The notes: generated by a model from the sequence alone, not told the origin. A stretch of DNA of 6,467 nt from Actinomycetes bacterium (GCA_022839745.1 JALHJB010000037.1:1-6467), one strand, 5' to 3'; positions 1 to 5,441 are shown, numbered from the stretch's first letter. Numbers and translations are program-made.

Positions 1-86
1 CCGTCGAAGATGAGGACTGCAGGCTCGAGGCGCCTATGATCGATCGAGAACGGAGCTCAGACTCACGACTTGCAGCCCGCGTCCTT
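1..86. other. Tail of a preceding cassette, no recognisable gene
   Basis: This short stretch lies left of attC-a and should be the 3' end of a cassette that begins outside the window. Frame 3 is open through it and continues into attC-a. Frame 1 closes with TGA at 37-39 and frame 2 with TGA at 11-13. None of the three translations resembles a family I know, so I cannot say which frame, if any, is coding. Confidence 0.4.
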
Positions 87-174
87 TTCATGGAAGCGCT
101 TCCAGCTGGCGCGCACGAGTCGTCGGCTAGACTTAGAAGTAGTTGGCGCGCGGCTGAAGCACCGGACGTTAGCC
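87..174 (+). repeat. attC-a recombination site, left box degenerate
   Basis: The right box GTTAGCC (168-174) follows an inverted repeat. The arm AAGCGCTTCCAGC from 94 and the arm GGCTGAAGC near 152-160 pair with one unpaired C, and GCGCGC blocks pair further in. The interior is almost identical to attC-g at 4697-4785. The left box expected at 87-93 reads TTCATGG, which does not fit RYYYAAC, so this site may have a damaged R'' box. Confidence 0.75.
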
Positions 175-188
175 ACAGCGTAGTATGT

Positions 189-206
189 GGTACCATTGGT
201 TGTACC
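189..206 (+). promoter_or_regulatory. Probable operator of first Phd-type module
   Basis: A perfect inverted repeat, GGTAC (189-193) and GTACC (202-206), lies just before the ribosome binding site. The two GTAC tetramers start exactly 12 bp apart (190 and 202). YefM/Phd antitoxins are known to repress their own operons, and YefM recognises TGTACA-type palindromes, so this is a natural autoregulatory site. I did not find a convincing -35/-10 pair here. Confidence 0.55.
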
Positions 207-208
207 TT

Positions 209-214
209 AGGAGG
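209..214 (+). promoter_or_regulatory. Strong ribosome binding site of first antitoxin
   Basis: AGGAGG lies 8 nt before the ATG at 223. It decides the start: the in-frame GTG at 214 overlaps this ribosome binding site and is not a plausible start. Confidence 0.8.
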
Positions 215-222
215 TGTTTCCA

Positions 223-498
223 ATGAGTGCTCTGCCCGCGATCATCCCCATCTCGGACCTGCGGCAGGACGCTGCCGGCGTTATCAGGCGTGTCGTCGCC
301 ACTGACCAGCCGGTGGTCATCACGCAGCGCGGTCGTGCCTCGGCAGTGCTCGTCAGCGCGGACGCGTACGAGCGCATCCAGTACGAGAATGACTTGCTTC
401 GCGTGCTCGCCCGTGGCGACGCGGAGATGGCCGTCGGACTCGGTCGCGATGCGGACGACGTACTGGCTGAGGCCCGCGTCCTGCTCGGGCAGGAGTAG
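223..498 (+). CDS. Phd/YefM-family antitoxin
   Basis: This 91-residue protein is a type II antitoxin that should bind and neutralise the toxin encoded 5 nt downstream and repress the operon. The N-terminal half has the Phd/YefM DNA-binding pattern: ISDLR at about residues 10-14, then PVVITQRGR with a following hydrophobic strand and AYE at about 30-50. The acidic C-terminal part (GDAEMA onward) is the expected flexible toxin-binding region. The ATG at 223 is chosen because AGGAGG lies 8 nt upstream. It is more divergent from the Phd proteins at 3373 and 4864 than those two are from each other. The family call is secure; the partner specificity is inferred from adjacency. Confidence 0.9.
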   Translation: MSALPAIIPISDLRQDAAGVIRRVVATDQPVVITQRGRASAVLVSADAYERIQYENDLLRVLARGDAEMAVGLGRDADDVLAEARVLLGQE

Positions 499-503
499 TT
501 CCG

Positions 504-806
504 ATGCGCGTTCGGTTCACGCAGCAAGCGGAGCGGCAGTACCTCGAGGCGCTCCGCTACATCGCTTCGAGGAACCCCGCCGGAGCCGTGACGGTCATGC
601 GACGCGCAGAGGAAGTGGTCGCACAGCTTCGCGCCCATCCGCACTCGGGTCATGCGATCCCTGAGTATCCGGACCTGCCGCATCGGGAGCTGCCGGTGCC
701 GCCGTACCGCTTCTTCTACCGCATCGGCGACGACGGCGTCTGGATCACCGCCGTGTGGCATGCGCGTCAGTTGCCTGATGAACCTGAGCCGGGAGCGCGT
801 GGCTAG
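504..806 (+). CDS. RelE/ParE-superfamily toxin
   Basis: This 100-residue protein is the toxin partner of the upstream Phd-type antitoxin. The family pattern is clear: A-E-R-Q helix at 9-13, YIASRNP at 19-25, HP-SG near 45-49, RELPVPPYRFFYRI at 61-74, then a strand ending WHARQLP at 85-91. RelE toxins cut mRNA on the ribosome and ParE toxins poison gyrase; sequence alone does not separate these here, although the family form with PYRFFY and H-x-R-Q is often annotated as ParE/RelE. The start ATG is 5 nt after the antitoxin stop, so translation is probably coupled. The TAG stop lies inside the left box of attC-b, so the last residues sit at the edge of the recombination site. Confidence 0.88.
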   Translation: MRVRFTQQAERQYLEALRYIASRNPAGAVTVMRRAEEVVAQLRAHPHSGHAIPEYPDLPHRELPVPPYRFFYRIGDDGVWITAVWHARQLPDEPEPGARG

Positions 807-903
807 CAAGCGCTTCCACACAGACGGCGCGCCCGTGTGCGGTAGCATCTCGGGTGGCAAGCGCTCGCCGGCGCGCCGCAGCTGAAGCGCCAAGACGTTA
901 GTC
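801..903 (+). repeat. attC-b recombination site
   Basis: Left box GGCTAGC (801-807) and right box GTTAGTC (897-903). GCGCTTC (810-816) pairs with GAAGCGC (884-890), and GGCGCGC (826-832) pairs with GCGCGCC (871-877). The left box differs from the GGCTAAC of attC-i by one base, and that base turns TAA into the TAG that stops the toxin gene. The two sites share most of their left arm. Confidence 0.85.
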
Positions 904-930
904 TGACCCTGGTCGCTGCGCGGGTCAGAC
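901..930 (+). repeat. Perfect 9-bp inverted repeat in mntA leader
   Basis: GTCTGACCC (901-909) and GGGTCAGAC (922-930) are perfect reverse complements separated by 12 nt. The left arm begins inside the right box of attC-b. It could be an operator or leader hairpin for the MNT-HEPN operon, or a relic of an attC-like site because its ends read GTCTGAC and GTCAGAC. A possible weak promoter follows (GTGACG at 931-936, TAACAT at 955-960, 18-bp spacing). Confidence 0.6.
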
Positions 931-976
931 GTGACGAGCTCACTTCACCTCGGGTAACATCAACTCGGAGGTCTGC

Positions 977-1285
977 ATGGTATCCGTCGTCTCAGATAAG
1001 CTCGACGCCATAGCTGCCCTGTGCCGCAAGTACGGGGTCGTCAGCATGTACCTGTTCGGCTCGGCAGTGGGATCTGACTTCGAGCCCGGTCGCAGTGACG
1101 TGGACCTGCTGGTGGATTTCGGGTCGATGGACGGCTACACCAAAGCGCACGCCTACTTCGACCTGCTCGACGAGCTCCGCGAGGTCCTCGGCACCGAGGT
1201 CGACCTTGTCATGATCGGCGCTCTGAAGAACCGTTACATCGCCGCCGAGATCGAGCGTACGAAGCAGCTGCTCTATGCCGCGTAG
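977..1285 (+). CDS. mntA: MNT-domain nucleotidyltransferase antitoxin (MntA-like)
   Basis: This 102-residue protein is a minimal nucleotidyltransferase, the antitoxin half of a HEPN/MNT module. The active-site signature is complete: G28-S29, then D41-x-D43 after 11 residues, and a third acidic residue at D76 (TEVDLVM). In characterised MntA/HepT systems the MNT protein transfers AMP from ATP to a tyrosine of the HEPN toxin and so inactivates it; with all catalytic residues present, that activity is likely here. GGAGG at 967-971 lies 5 nt before the ATG. The gene overlaps the HEPN gene by 11 nt, which implies coupled translation. The gene symbol follows the family rather than proven orthology. 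Confidence 0.88.
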   Translation: MVSVVSDKLDAIAALCRKYGVVSMYLFGSAVGSDFEPGRSDVDLLVDFGSMDGYTKAHAYFDLLDELREVLGTEVDLVMIGALKNRYIAAEIERTKQLLYAA

Positions 1286-1619
1286 CGCCCTCGCGTACCT
1301 CGCGGACATCATCGACTCTTGTCGCCTGATCGAGGACTTCCTCCGTGGTGTCGATCAGGCCGCCTATCTCCAGTCGGACGAGAAGCGCTCGGCGGTCGAG
1401 CGGCAGCTCCTCATCATCGGCGAGGCCGTTGCCGCGCTGAGGCGTCAATCACCGGAACTCGCTGAGTCCATCTCGCAAGCGAACTTCATCGTGGGGTTTC
1501 GCAATGTGCTCGCCCATGACTACGCCTCCGTAGATGACCAGTCCGTCTACGCCACTGCCGTCGGGGACATTCCGAGGCTTCGGGTAGAGTGCGAGGCGCT
1601 GCTAGAGCGGGCAGATTGA
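1275..1619 (+). CDS. hepT: HEPN-domain RNase toxin (HepT-like, DUF86)
   Basis: This 114-residue all-helical protein matches the HepT/DUF86 type of HEPN toxin. It has the VERQLLIIGEA segment at about 41-51 typical of the family and the RNase motif R76-N-V-L-A-H81, followed by D82-Y83. The resulting R-x4-H-x-Y pattern carries the tyrosine that is the AMPylation target in studied HepT proteins, matching the intact MNT enzyme upstream. The ATG at 1275 lies within the 3' end of mntA and has no strong ribosome binding site of its own. The TGA stop is contained in the left box of attC-c. All key residues are present, so the module looks functional. Confidence 0.9.
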   Translation: MPRSALAYLADIIDSCRLIEDFLRGVDQAAYLQSDEKRSAVERQLLIIGEAVAALRRQSPELAESISQANFIVGFRNVLAHDYASVDDQSVYATAVGDIPRLRVECEALLERAD

Positions 1620-1673
1620 CAAGCAGTTCGAGCGGACTCACTTCGTTCGCCGCTCAACTGCTGGACGTTAGAC
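1614..1673 (+). repeat. attC-c recombination site, short form
   Basis: A 60-bp attC with left box GATTGAC (1614-1620) and right box GTTAGAC (1667-1673). AGCAGTT (1622-1628) pairs with AACTGCT (1656-1662), and GAGCGG (1630-1635) pairs with CCGCTC (1650-1655). C1629 is left as the only unpaired base in the stem, the typical extrahelical base used for strand choice. It is the cleanest hairpin in the window. Confidence 0.9.
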
Positions 1674-1699
1674 ACACCGATGGTCAGATCGGGGGGACC

Positions 1700-2596
1700 A
1701 TGCCGTTCAACCCACAAGAGTTGGCCGCGTTTGCCGCACTGATGTCCGCAATCGCGACCCTGCTTGCGTGGCGAAGCCATGTACGCGCATCCGAGTTGTC
1801 GGTGCTCACGTATCTGCGCGATGAGTTCGTCTCATTGGAGTATCGGCGGCGCTTCTATCGCGTGCACAGATGGAGCAACGAGGAATTCCTGAGCGCGAAG
1901 GTACGCATGCCCGAGGGGCTGGAGGAAGAGTCGCGCTGTCTGCTGGGAAGCCCGTCTTCCGTGCACTTGCAGGCGAACACTAGGGTTGCTCCCGACCTAC
2001 GCGTGGACAGCCTGGGCGTCTTCTTCGCATCCAGCACGAACGAAGATGAACCCGGGACTTTGGAGATTCGCCGCCGTGTCGCGGCGAAGATCAGATCCAA
2101 ACTCGTGGACAACGAGGACAACCGCGACTTGATTCCAGGATTGATTGGCTCCAATCATAGACGCTCGGACCTGACTGACTTCGCCGTCTTTCAGCTGCGG
2201 GTTGCAGACTGGGTCGGTCCGTTTGGCCTGTGGTTCTCCACGCTTCCGTACATCGGCTGGCCAACGCCACGAGTTCGCCGTCTGCAGTCGACATTCGGCC
2301 GCGATCTACTTGTCACCATCTACTGGCATCGTCGGTTCTCGGCTCGCATCTTCCGGAAGACGGGAGCCGGAAGGGACTATGGCTACTATCGCAGATACTA
2401 CGGCCTCTCGTCCCAGAAGCTGGAACAACTGACCGACGCACTACTGCGAATCGGTGTGCGAACTGGGAGCATTGCTGAGGAAGACCTGGATGCTGCCTTC
2501 CAGTTCGAGTCTTGGCTGTGGAAGGAGCATACTGGCACGCCAGTGAGCCCGCGACGTCGCAAACCTCGATGGGGGAAGCGGTCGGCGTCATCGTAG
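1700..2596 (+). CDS. Unrecognised protein with N-terminal hydrophobic segment
   Basis: I do not recognise this 298-residue protein. Residues 9-24 are hydrophobic (AAFAALMSAIATLLAW) and are followed at once by arginine and histidine, so a single membrane anchor with the rest in the cytoplasm is plausible. The remainder is soluble-looking and rich in Arg, Tyr and Trp, with an aromatic/basic block at about 208-235 (YWHRRF, GYYRRYYG) and a basic tail at 285-296. The ATG at 1700 is chosen because the frame upstream of it lies within attC-c and the end of hepT; a G-run at 1691-1696 is a weak ribosome binding site. Only 26 bp separate attC-c from the start, with no promoter visible, so expression probably depends on upstream transcription. 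The stop lies 10 nt before attC-d. Confidence 0.75.
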   Translation: MPFNPQELAAFAALMSAIATLLAWRSHVRASELSVLTYLRDEFVSLEYRRRFYRVHRWSNEEFLSAKVRMPEGLEEESRCLLGSPSSVHLQANTRVAPDLRVDSLGVFFASSTNEDEPGTLEIRRRVAAKIRSKLVDNEDNRDLIPGLIGSNHRRSDLTDFAVFQLRVADWVGPFGLWFSTLPYIGWPTPRVRRLQSTFGRDLLVTIYWHRRFSARIFRKTGAGRDYGYYRRYYGLSSQKLEQLTDALLRIGVRTGSIAEEDLDAAFQFESWLWKEHTGTPVSPRRRKPRWGKRSASS

Positions 2597-2606
2597 GCCA
2601 TCGGGT

Positions 2607-2691
2607 GTCTAACCCGCGCTTTCACCAGGCGCGCGCATGGTGCCGCATAATGGGAGCGCAAGCGCGCTGGTGAAGCGCAAAGACGTTAGAC
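2607..2691 (+). repeat. attC-d recombination site
   Basis: Left box GTCTAAC (2607-2613) and right box GTTAGAC (2685-2691) are perfect reverse complements. GCGCTT (2616-2621) pairs with AAGCGC (2673-2678) and CACCAG (2623-2628) with CTGGTG (2667-2672), leaving T2622 unpaired. This is a canonical 85-bp attC. Confidence 0.92.
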
Positions 2692-2719
2692 GCACGAGAC
2701 GGATCTGTTCGGGGGCTAT

Positions 2720-3253
2720 ATGGCAGCGAGAGTTTCGCTCAAGCTCGTGATCGAGGAGCTTGATGCTCTCACCGACGAGACCAGCGCCTATCTCAACCGG
2801 GAGACAGGTGAACTGTACGCACTCGGCGACGATGAAGCGGGTCTGGTCGAGGATGGTATCGACCCAGTCGGGATGCCCGAGTGGATCATCGATGAGGTCG
2901 CCAAGATGCGCGAGGTGCTTGAGTCGGCGGAGTGGCTTGCGCTCCCCACACGCTTCGACATCCACGAGTGGGCCATCATGGAAAGTTTCGCCCGTTCCCT
3001 TGCCGACCCGGACGTACGCGATGAACTGTCGACCGCTCTTCGGGGTAAGGGGGCTTTCCGGTGGTTCAAGGACGTTGTCCGCCGGCGCGGAATACAGCAG
3101 GCATGGTACGACTACAGAACCGCAGCACTCGGTCGAATCGCCATCGCCTGGCTTGATGAGCATGGAGTCGCATACGTAGCGGACGCCGACGTGCTTCCTG
3201 AAGATCCGGCGCCTGACCCCGGCATCCAGCGGACGGCGGAAGCGCTAGAGTAA
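2720..3253 (+). CDS. UPF0158-family protein
   Basis: This 177-residue protein matches UPF0158, a widespread family of unknown function. The recognisable core runs from about residue 70 to 150: a W-L-A-L-P-x-R-F-D-I-H-E-W stretch at 72-84, then IMESF, then RGKGAFRWFKD at 108-118, and RRGIQQAWYDYR at 122-133 followed by an AIAWL-x-E-H-G helix. The residues after about 155 (acidic, proline-containing) extend beyond the core. The ATG at 2720 has only a G-run upstream as a weak ribosome binding site, and just 28 bp separate it from attC-d, so it probably lacks its own promoter. The TAA stop coincides with the left edge of the degenerate attC-e. The family call is confident; the role is unknown. 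Confidence 0.85.
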   Translation: MAARVSLKLVIEELDALTDETSAYLNRETGELYALGDDEAGLVEDGIDPVGMPEWIIDEVAKMREVLESAEWLALPTRFDIHEWAIMESFARSLADPDVRDELSTALRGKGAFRWFKDVVRRRGIQQAWYDYRTAALGRIAIAWLDEHGVAYVADADVLPEDPAPDPGIQRTAEALE

Positions 3254-3294
3254 TGGAAGGCATCGGCCGCCGTTGATGCCGAAACACGTTAGAC
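3248..3294 (+). repeat. attC-e, compact or degenerate recombination site
   Basis: The right box GTTAGAC (3288-3294) is canonical, but the left box reads GAGTAAT (3248-3254) and the whole element is only 47 bp. GGCATC (3259-3264) pairs with GATGCC (3275-3280) around a 10-nt loop. The stop codon TAA sits at the same place in the left box as in the other overlapping sites. It may be a truncated attC or an unusually small one. Confidence 0.6.
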
Positions 3295-3312
3295 CCAACC
3301 ATGCCAGGTGGT

Positions 3313-3339
3313 TTGATTCCGTTAAGAATACGGTAAACT
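3313..3339 (+). promoter_or_regulatory. Tentative promoter of second Phd module
   Basis: TTGATT (3313-3318) and TAAACT (3334-3339) each match four of six sigma-70 consensus positions, with a short 15-bp spacing. The -10 candidate lies inside the operator-like repeat, as expected for autorepression. The call is weak. Confidence 0.3.
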
Positions 3340-3355
3340 GTACGTAGTAACGTAT
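3328..3355 (+). promoter_or_regulatory. Probable operator of second Phd-type module
   Basis: ATACG (3328-3332) and CGTAT (3351-3355) form a perfect inverted repeat whose centre falls exactly on the palindrome GTAC at 3340-3343. The three tetramers ATAC, GTAC and GTAT start at 3328, 3340 and 3352, 12 bp apart. A second inverted repeat, TACGT/ACGTA (3341-3345, 3350-3354), overlaps it. The layout matches the sites before the other two Phd genes. Confidence 0.6.
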
Positions 3356-3372
3356 CTTATCGGAGGTGTCCC

Positions 3373-3654
3373 ATGGCCCAACTCCGCCCGTCAACCGATG
3401 TCCGTCCGGTCACTGAGTTCCGCGCGAACGCCTCGGCCGTCCTGGATCAGGTCCATGCCACCAAGCGGCCGGTCATTCTTACGCAGCACGGTCGTAGCGC
3501 TGCTGTGCTCATGGACGTCGAGGTGTACGAGGGACTGCTCGATGAGGTCGCACTCCTTCGAGCCGTGCGCTCCGGGGAGCAGGAGATGCTCCGAGGTGAT
3601 GTGGTGCCTCATGACGAGGTCGAAGCGCGTATGCGCGCGAGGTTCGTCAAGTGA
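3373..3654 (+). CDS. Phd/YefM-family antitoxin
   Basis: This 93-residue antitoxin should neutralise the toxin that overlaps its stop codon and repress the operon through the GTAC sites upstream. Key family features are VTEFR at about 13-17, PVILTQHGRSAAVL near 33-46 and VYEGL shortly after. The C-terminal toxin-binding part contains VVPHDEVEAR. It resembles the antitoxin at 4864 throughout (TQHGR, PHDE, same length), so the two modules probably share ancestry and cross-regulation is possible. GGAGG at 3362-3366 lies 6 nt before the ATG, which supports the start. Confidence 0.92.
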   Translation: MAQLRPSTDVRPVTEFRANASAVLDQVHATKRPVILTQHGRSAAVLMDVEVYEGLLDEVALLRAVRSGEQEMLRGDVVPHDEVEARMRARFVK

Positions 3655-3947
3655 GGGTCGTTTGGACACGTCAGGCGGAGTCGATGCTCGATGAGGCGGT
3701 CGACTACATAGCGGCTGAACGACCCGCATCTGCGCTCTGTTGGCTCGATGAGACTATGGAGCGGGTACGGTCGCTCGAGCGCTTCCCTGACCTGGGGCGG
3801 ATCGTCCCAGAGCTGCAGCGGTCTGAGATTCGCGAGGTGTTGGTGGACCCGTATCGTGTGCCGTATCACCGGGATGAACAGCAGGTCACGATTCTGGCGG
3901 TCCTCCATGATCGGCAGCTGTTCGAGCTCGGCGGCGTAGACGAGTAG
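3651..3947 (+). CDS. RelE/ParE-superfamily toxin
   Basis: This 98-residue toxin begins with GTG overlapping the antitoxin stop (GTGA), a standard coupling arrangement. The family pattern includes WTRQAE at 5-10, YIAAERP at 19-25, RFPDLGR at 44-50, IREVLVDPYRVPYHR at 60-74 and LHDRQLF at 85-91. The conserved Arg61, Tyr68-Arg69 and H-x-R-Q (86-89) are present, so it looks intact. mRNA cleavage or gyrase inhibition cannot be told apart from sequence. The TAG stop lies 5 nt before the left box of attC-f. Confidence 0.9.
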   Translation: MRVVWTRQAESMLDEAVDYIAAERPASALCWLDETMERVRSLERFPDLGRIVPELQRSEIREVLVDPYRVPYHRDEQQVTILAVLHDRQLFELGGVDE

Positions 3948-3952
3948 GGTGG

Positions 3953-4038
3953 GTCTAACAAGTGCTTCCAGCCGACTCACGCACGCGCTACGCTAAACTG
4001 AGGCCGCTCGTTCGCAGCTGAAGCGCCGGACGTTGGAC
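3953..4038 (+). repeat. attC-f recombination site
   Basis: Left box GTCTAAC (3953-3959) and right box GTTGGAC (4032-4038), 86 bp in all. The left arm TGCTTCCAGC and right arm GCTGAAGCGC pair with one unpaired C, the same extrahelical position seen in attC-a. Both boxes fit the consensus. Confidence 0.88.
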
Positions 4039-4114
4039 AGGGTCAACGAAAGAGGGGCGCATCTTTCTTCGCAAGCCAAGCGACGGTCTGGATTACCCCG
4101 ACGACGCCGGAGCG

Positions 4115-4702
4115 ATGCCGCAGGAGGAGCTCGACGCGTTGATCGAGGCCGGCTACAAGCGGCTACGGCTCCAGCAGGCGGAGTACGAGTCCTTCCTGGA
4201 ACAGCGCGACTTCTCGACCTCTGGCGACTTATTGCCCTTCTTTGCCCGCGACTTCTTCCACGATGCGTCGTTCGAGTCGTTCACGATCCTGGGACACGAA
4301 CGCAAGATCAGCTTCCGCGCTGAAGCGATGGACATCTACGAGGGACCCGAAGATTCGGAAGAGCAGCATCTGGTCGATTTCGACGTGGTCTTCACCGATG
4401 TCGTCTCGTTCTCCATCTCGGTAGAGTGAGAAGGTGACGACTACGGCGAGTATCGCTACAGCGAGATCGACAGTCTTGAGGCCGACATAGCGGATGTGAC
4501 GAAGCGCCTCGGCAAGCCGTATCACAGCCTAACCATCGAGACGGGTTGGGGCGGATGGATACGCATGGTCTTCCACTCGGTCGATGTAACACCGGTGGAC
4601 CGGATCGAGTGGCTCAGATTGCTGCGGAATCCGGAAGTACGCATGCCCTCGCTGTACGGCCTCAGTGTTCTCGAGGTGCCTGACGGGGAGCCGCCTGCCT
4701 GA
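4115..4702 (+). pseudogene. Unrecognised gene interrupted by an in-frame TGA
   Basis: One reading frame runs through this cassette and is broken only by TGA at 4427-4429. The first part, from ATG 4115, gives 104 residues, acidic and aromatic, containing FFARDFFHD at about 42-50 and FDVVFTDVVSFSISVE at the end. The same frame then continues for 90 residues (EGDDYGEYRYSEID through IETGWGGWIRMVF) to the TGA at 4700-4702, which lies inside the left box of attC-g. Continuity of frame and composition suggests one gene of about 195 codons with a nonsense mutation, such as TGG to TGA. The frame is also open upstream back to attC-f and reads plausibly there (FLRKPSDGLDYPDD), with AGAGGGG near 4051-4057, but no ATG, GTG or TTG is present. 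The start may therefore be lost as well, or a non-standard start may be used. I do not recognise the family. Two separate small genes (4115-4429 and, from GTG, 4496-4702) are the alternative. Confidence 0.6.
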
Positions 4703-4785
4703 CAAGCGCTTCCAGCTGGCGCGCAGGATTCGCCGGCTAGACTGAGAAGTAGTTGGCGCGCAGCTGACGCCCAAAGATGTTAGAT
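4697..4785 (+). repeat. attC-g recombination site
   Basis: Left box GCCTGAC (4697-4703) and right box GTTAGAT (4779-4785). CAGCTG and GCGCGC blocks of the two arms pair with small bulges. Its interior (CTAGACT-GAGAAGTAGTTGG) is nearly the same as in attC-a, so the two cassettes ending in these sites share attC ancestry. The TGA within the left box ends the preceding frame. Confidence 0.87.
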
Positions 4786-4821
4786 CGACCTCCGCCACCA
4801 CTTGCAGAGCAAGTGTGATGC

Positions 4822-4851
4822 GCGTACGCTAAGTTGTACTATATCGCGTAC
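4822..4851 (+). promoter_or_regulatory. Probable operator of third Phd-type module
   Basis: Three GTAC tetramers start at 4824, 4836 and 4848, exactly 12 bp apart. The outer two are embedded in the repeated heptamer CGCGTAC (4821-4827 and 4845-4851), and the central one in TTGTACTA. The array ends just before the ribosome binding site. TACTAT (4837-4842) could serve as a -10 element, but no good -35 is seen at the right distance. Confidence 0.6.
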
Positions 4852-4853
4852 AT

Positions 4854-4858
4854 GGAGG
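4854..4858 (+). promoter_or_regulatory. Ribosome binding site that fixes a GTG start
   Basis: GGAGG lies 5 nt before the GTG at 4864. It overlaps the earlier in-frame ATG at 4852, which argues against that ATG and against TTG 4834 as starts. Starting at GTG also makes the N-terminus align with the antitoxin at 3373. Confidence 0.7.
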
Positions 4859-4863
4859 TCACT

Positions 4864-5145
4864 GTGCAACCACTCCGGCTCGACGAAGACATCAGGCCGC
4901 TATCTGAGTTCCGCTCGGGTGTCGCATCGTTCATCAAGCGCGTCAGCGATACCCGCCGCCCTCTCGTCCTTACCCAGCACGGTCGTGGCGTTGCCGTCGT
5001 CGTCGACATCCGTGAGTTCGAGGCGATGCGCGAGAAGCTTGCCATCTTCGACGACATACAGGTGTCACGCGCGCAGATCGCTGCCGGTGGCGGGATCCCG
5101 CACGATGAGGCCAAGGCGCGAGTGCTCGGCAAGCTCAGGTCATGA
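4864..5145 (+). CDS. Phd/YefM-family antitoxin
   Basis: This 93-residue antitoxin has the same length and layout as the one at 3373: IRPLSEFR near the N-terminus, PLVLTQHGRGVAVVVD at about 33-48, and a C-terminal GIPHDEAKAR segment. It should bind the downstream toxin and the GTAC repeats before its own gene. The GTG at 4864 is preferred over ATG 4852 because of the well-placed GGAGG and the alignment with its relative. The stop codon overlaps the toxin start (ATGA). It is an intact member of the family. Confidence 0.9.
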   Translation: MQPLRLDEDIRPLSEFRSGVASFIKRVSDTRRPLVLTQHGRGVAVVVDIREFEAMREKLAIFDDIQVSRAQIAAGGGIPHDEAKARVLGKLRS

Positions 5146-5441
5146 GGATCATCTGGTCGGATCGGGCTCTCGAGCGCGTCGAGGAGATCGCTGGCTACAT
5201 CGAGCAGGACGATCCCGCCGCCGCGGCCCGTTGTGTCGAGGAGTTGTTCACCGCCGTCGATAGGCTCCGTGACTTTCCCGAGATGGGAAAGCCCGGTCGC
5301 GATGTCATCACACCTGGAATGAGGGAGCTTGTCATCGGGGACTTCCGTGTCTTCTACGAGGTCGGCGCCGACATCGACGTTCATTCCGTGCGGCGCGCAA
5401 GCCAGCTCATCGATGAGGACGAGTTTGGCGGGGCGATCTAA
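5142..5441 (+). CDS. RelE/ParE-superfamily toxin
   Basis: This 99-residue toxin starts with ATG overlapping the antitoxin stop, giving tight translational coupling. It shows the family layout: WSDRALERVEEIAGYIE at 5-21, DDPAAA at 23-28, RDFPEMGKPGR at 43-53, MRELVIGDFRVFYEV at 60-74 and a last strand with VHSVRRASQL at 80-89. The usual H-x-R-Q end is changed to R-A-S-Q here, which may matter for activity or target. The FPEMGKPGRD region is common in proteins annotated as ParE, so gyrase poisoning is a reasonable guess but not shown. The TAA stop lies inside the left box of attC-h. Confidence 0.9.
   Translation: MRIIWSDRALERVEEIAGYIEQDDPAAAARCVEELFTAVDRLRDFPEMGKPGRDVITPGMRELVIGDFRVFYEVGADIDVHSVRRASQLIDEDEFGGAI

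Noticed and set aside
36..305. Open frame across attC-a into the first antitoxin
   Set aside because: It spans a recombination site and overlaps the well-supported Phd gene in another frame, with no family resemblance.
207..893. Long minus-strand open frame opposite the first Phd module
   Set aside because: It is antisense to two recognised genes and an attC; such frames are common in GC-rich coding DNA and the protein is low-complexity Arg/Ser/Ala.
4427..4429. UGA recoding (Trp or selenocysteine) in the interrupted gene
   Set aside because: TGA is used as a normal stop at 1617, 3652, 4700, 5143 and 5834 here, and I see no clear recoding hairpin; a nonsense mutation is simpler.
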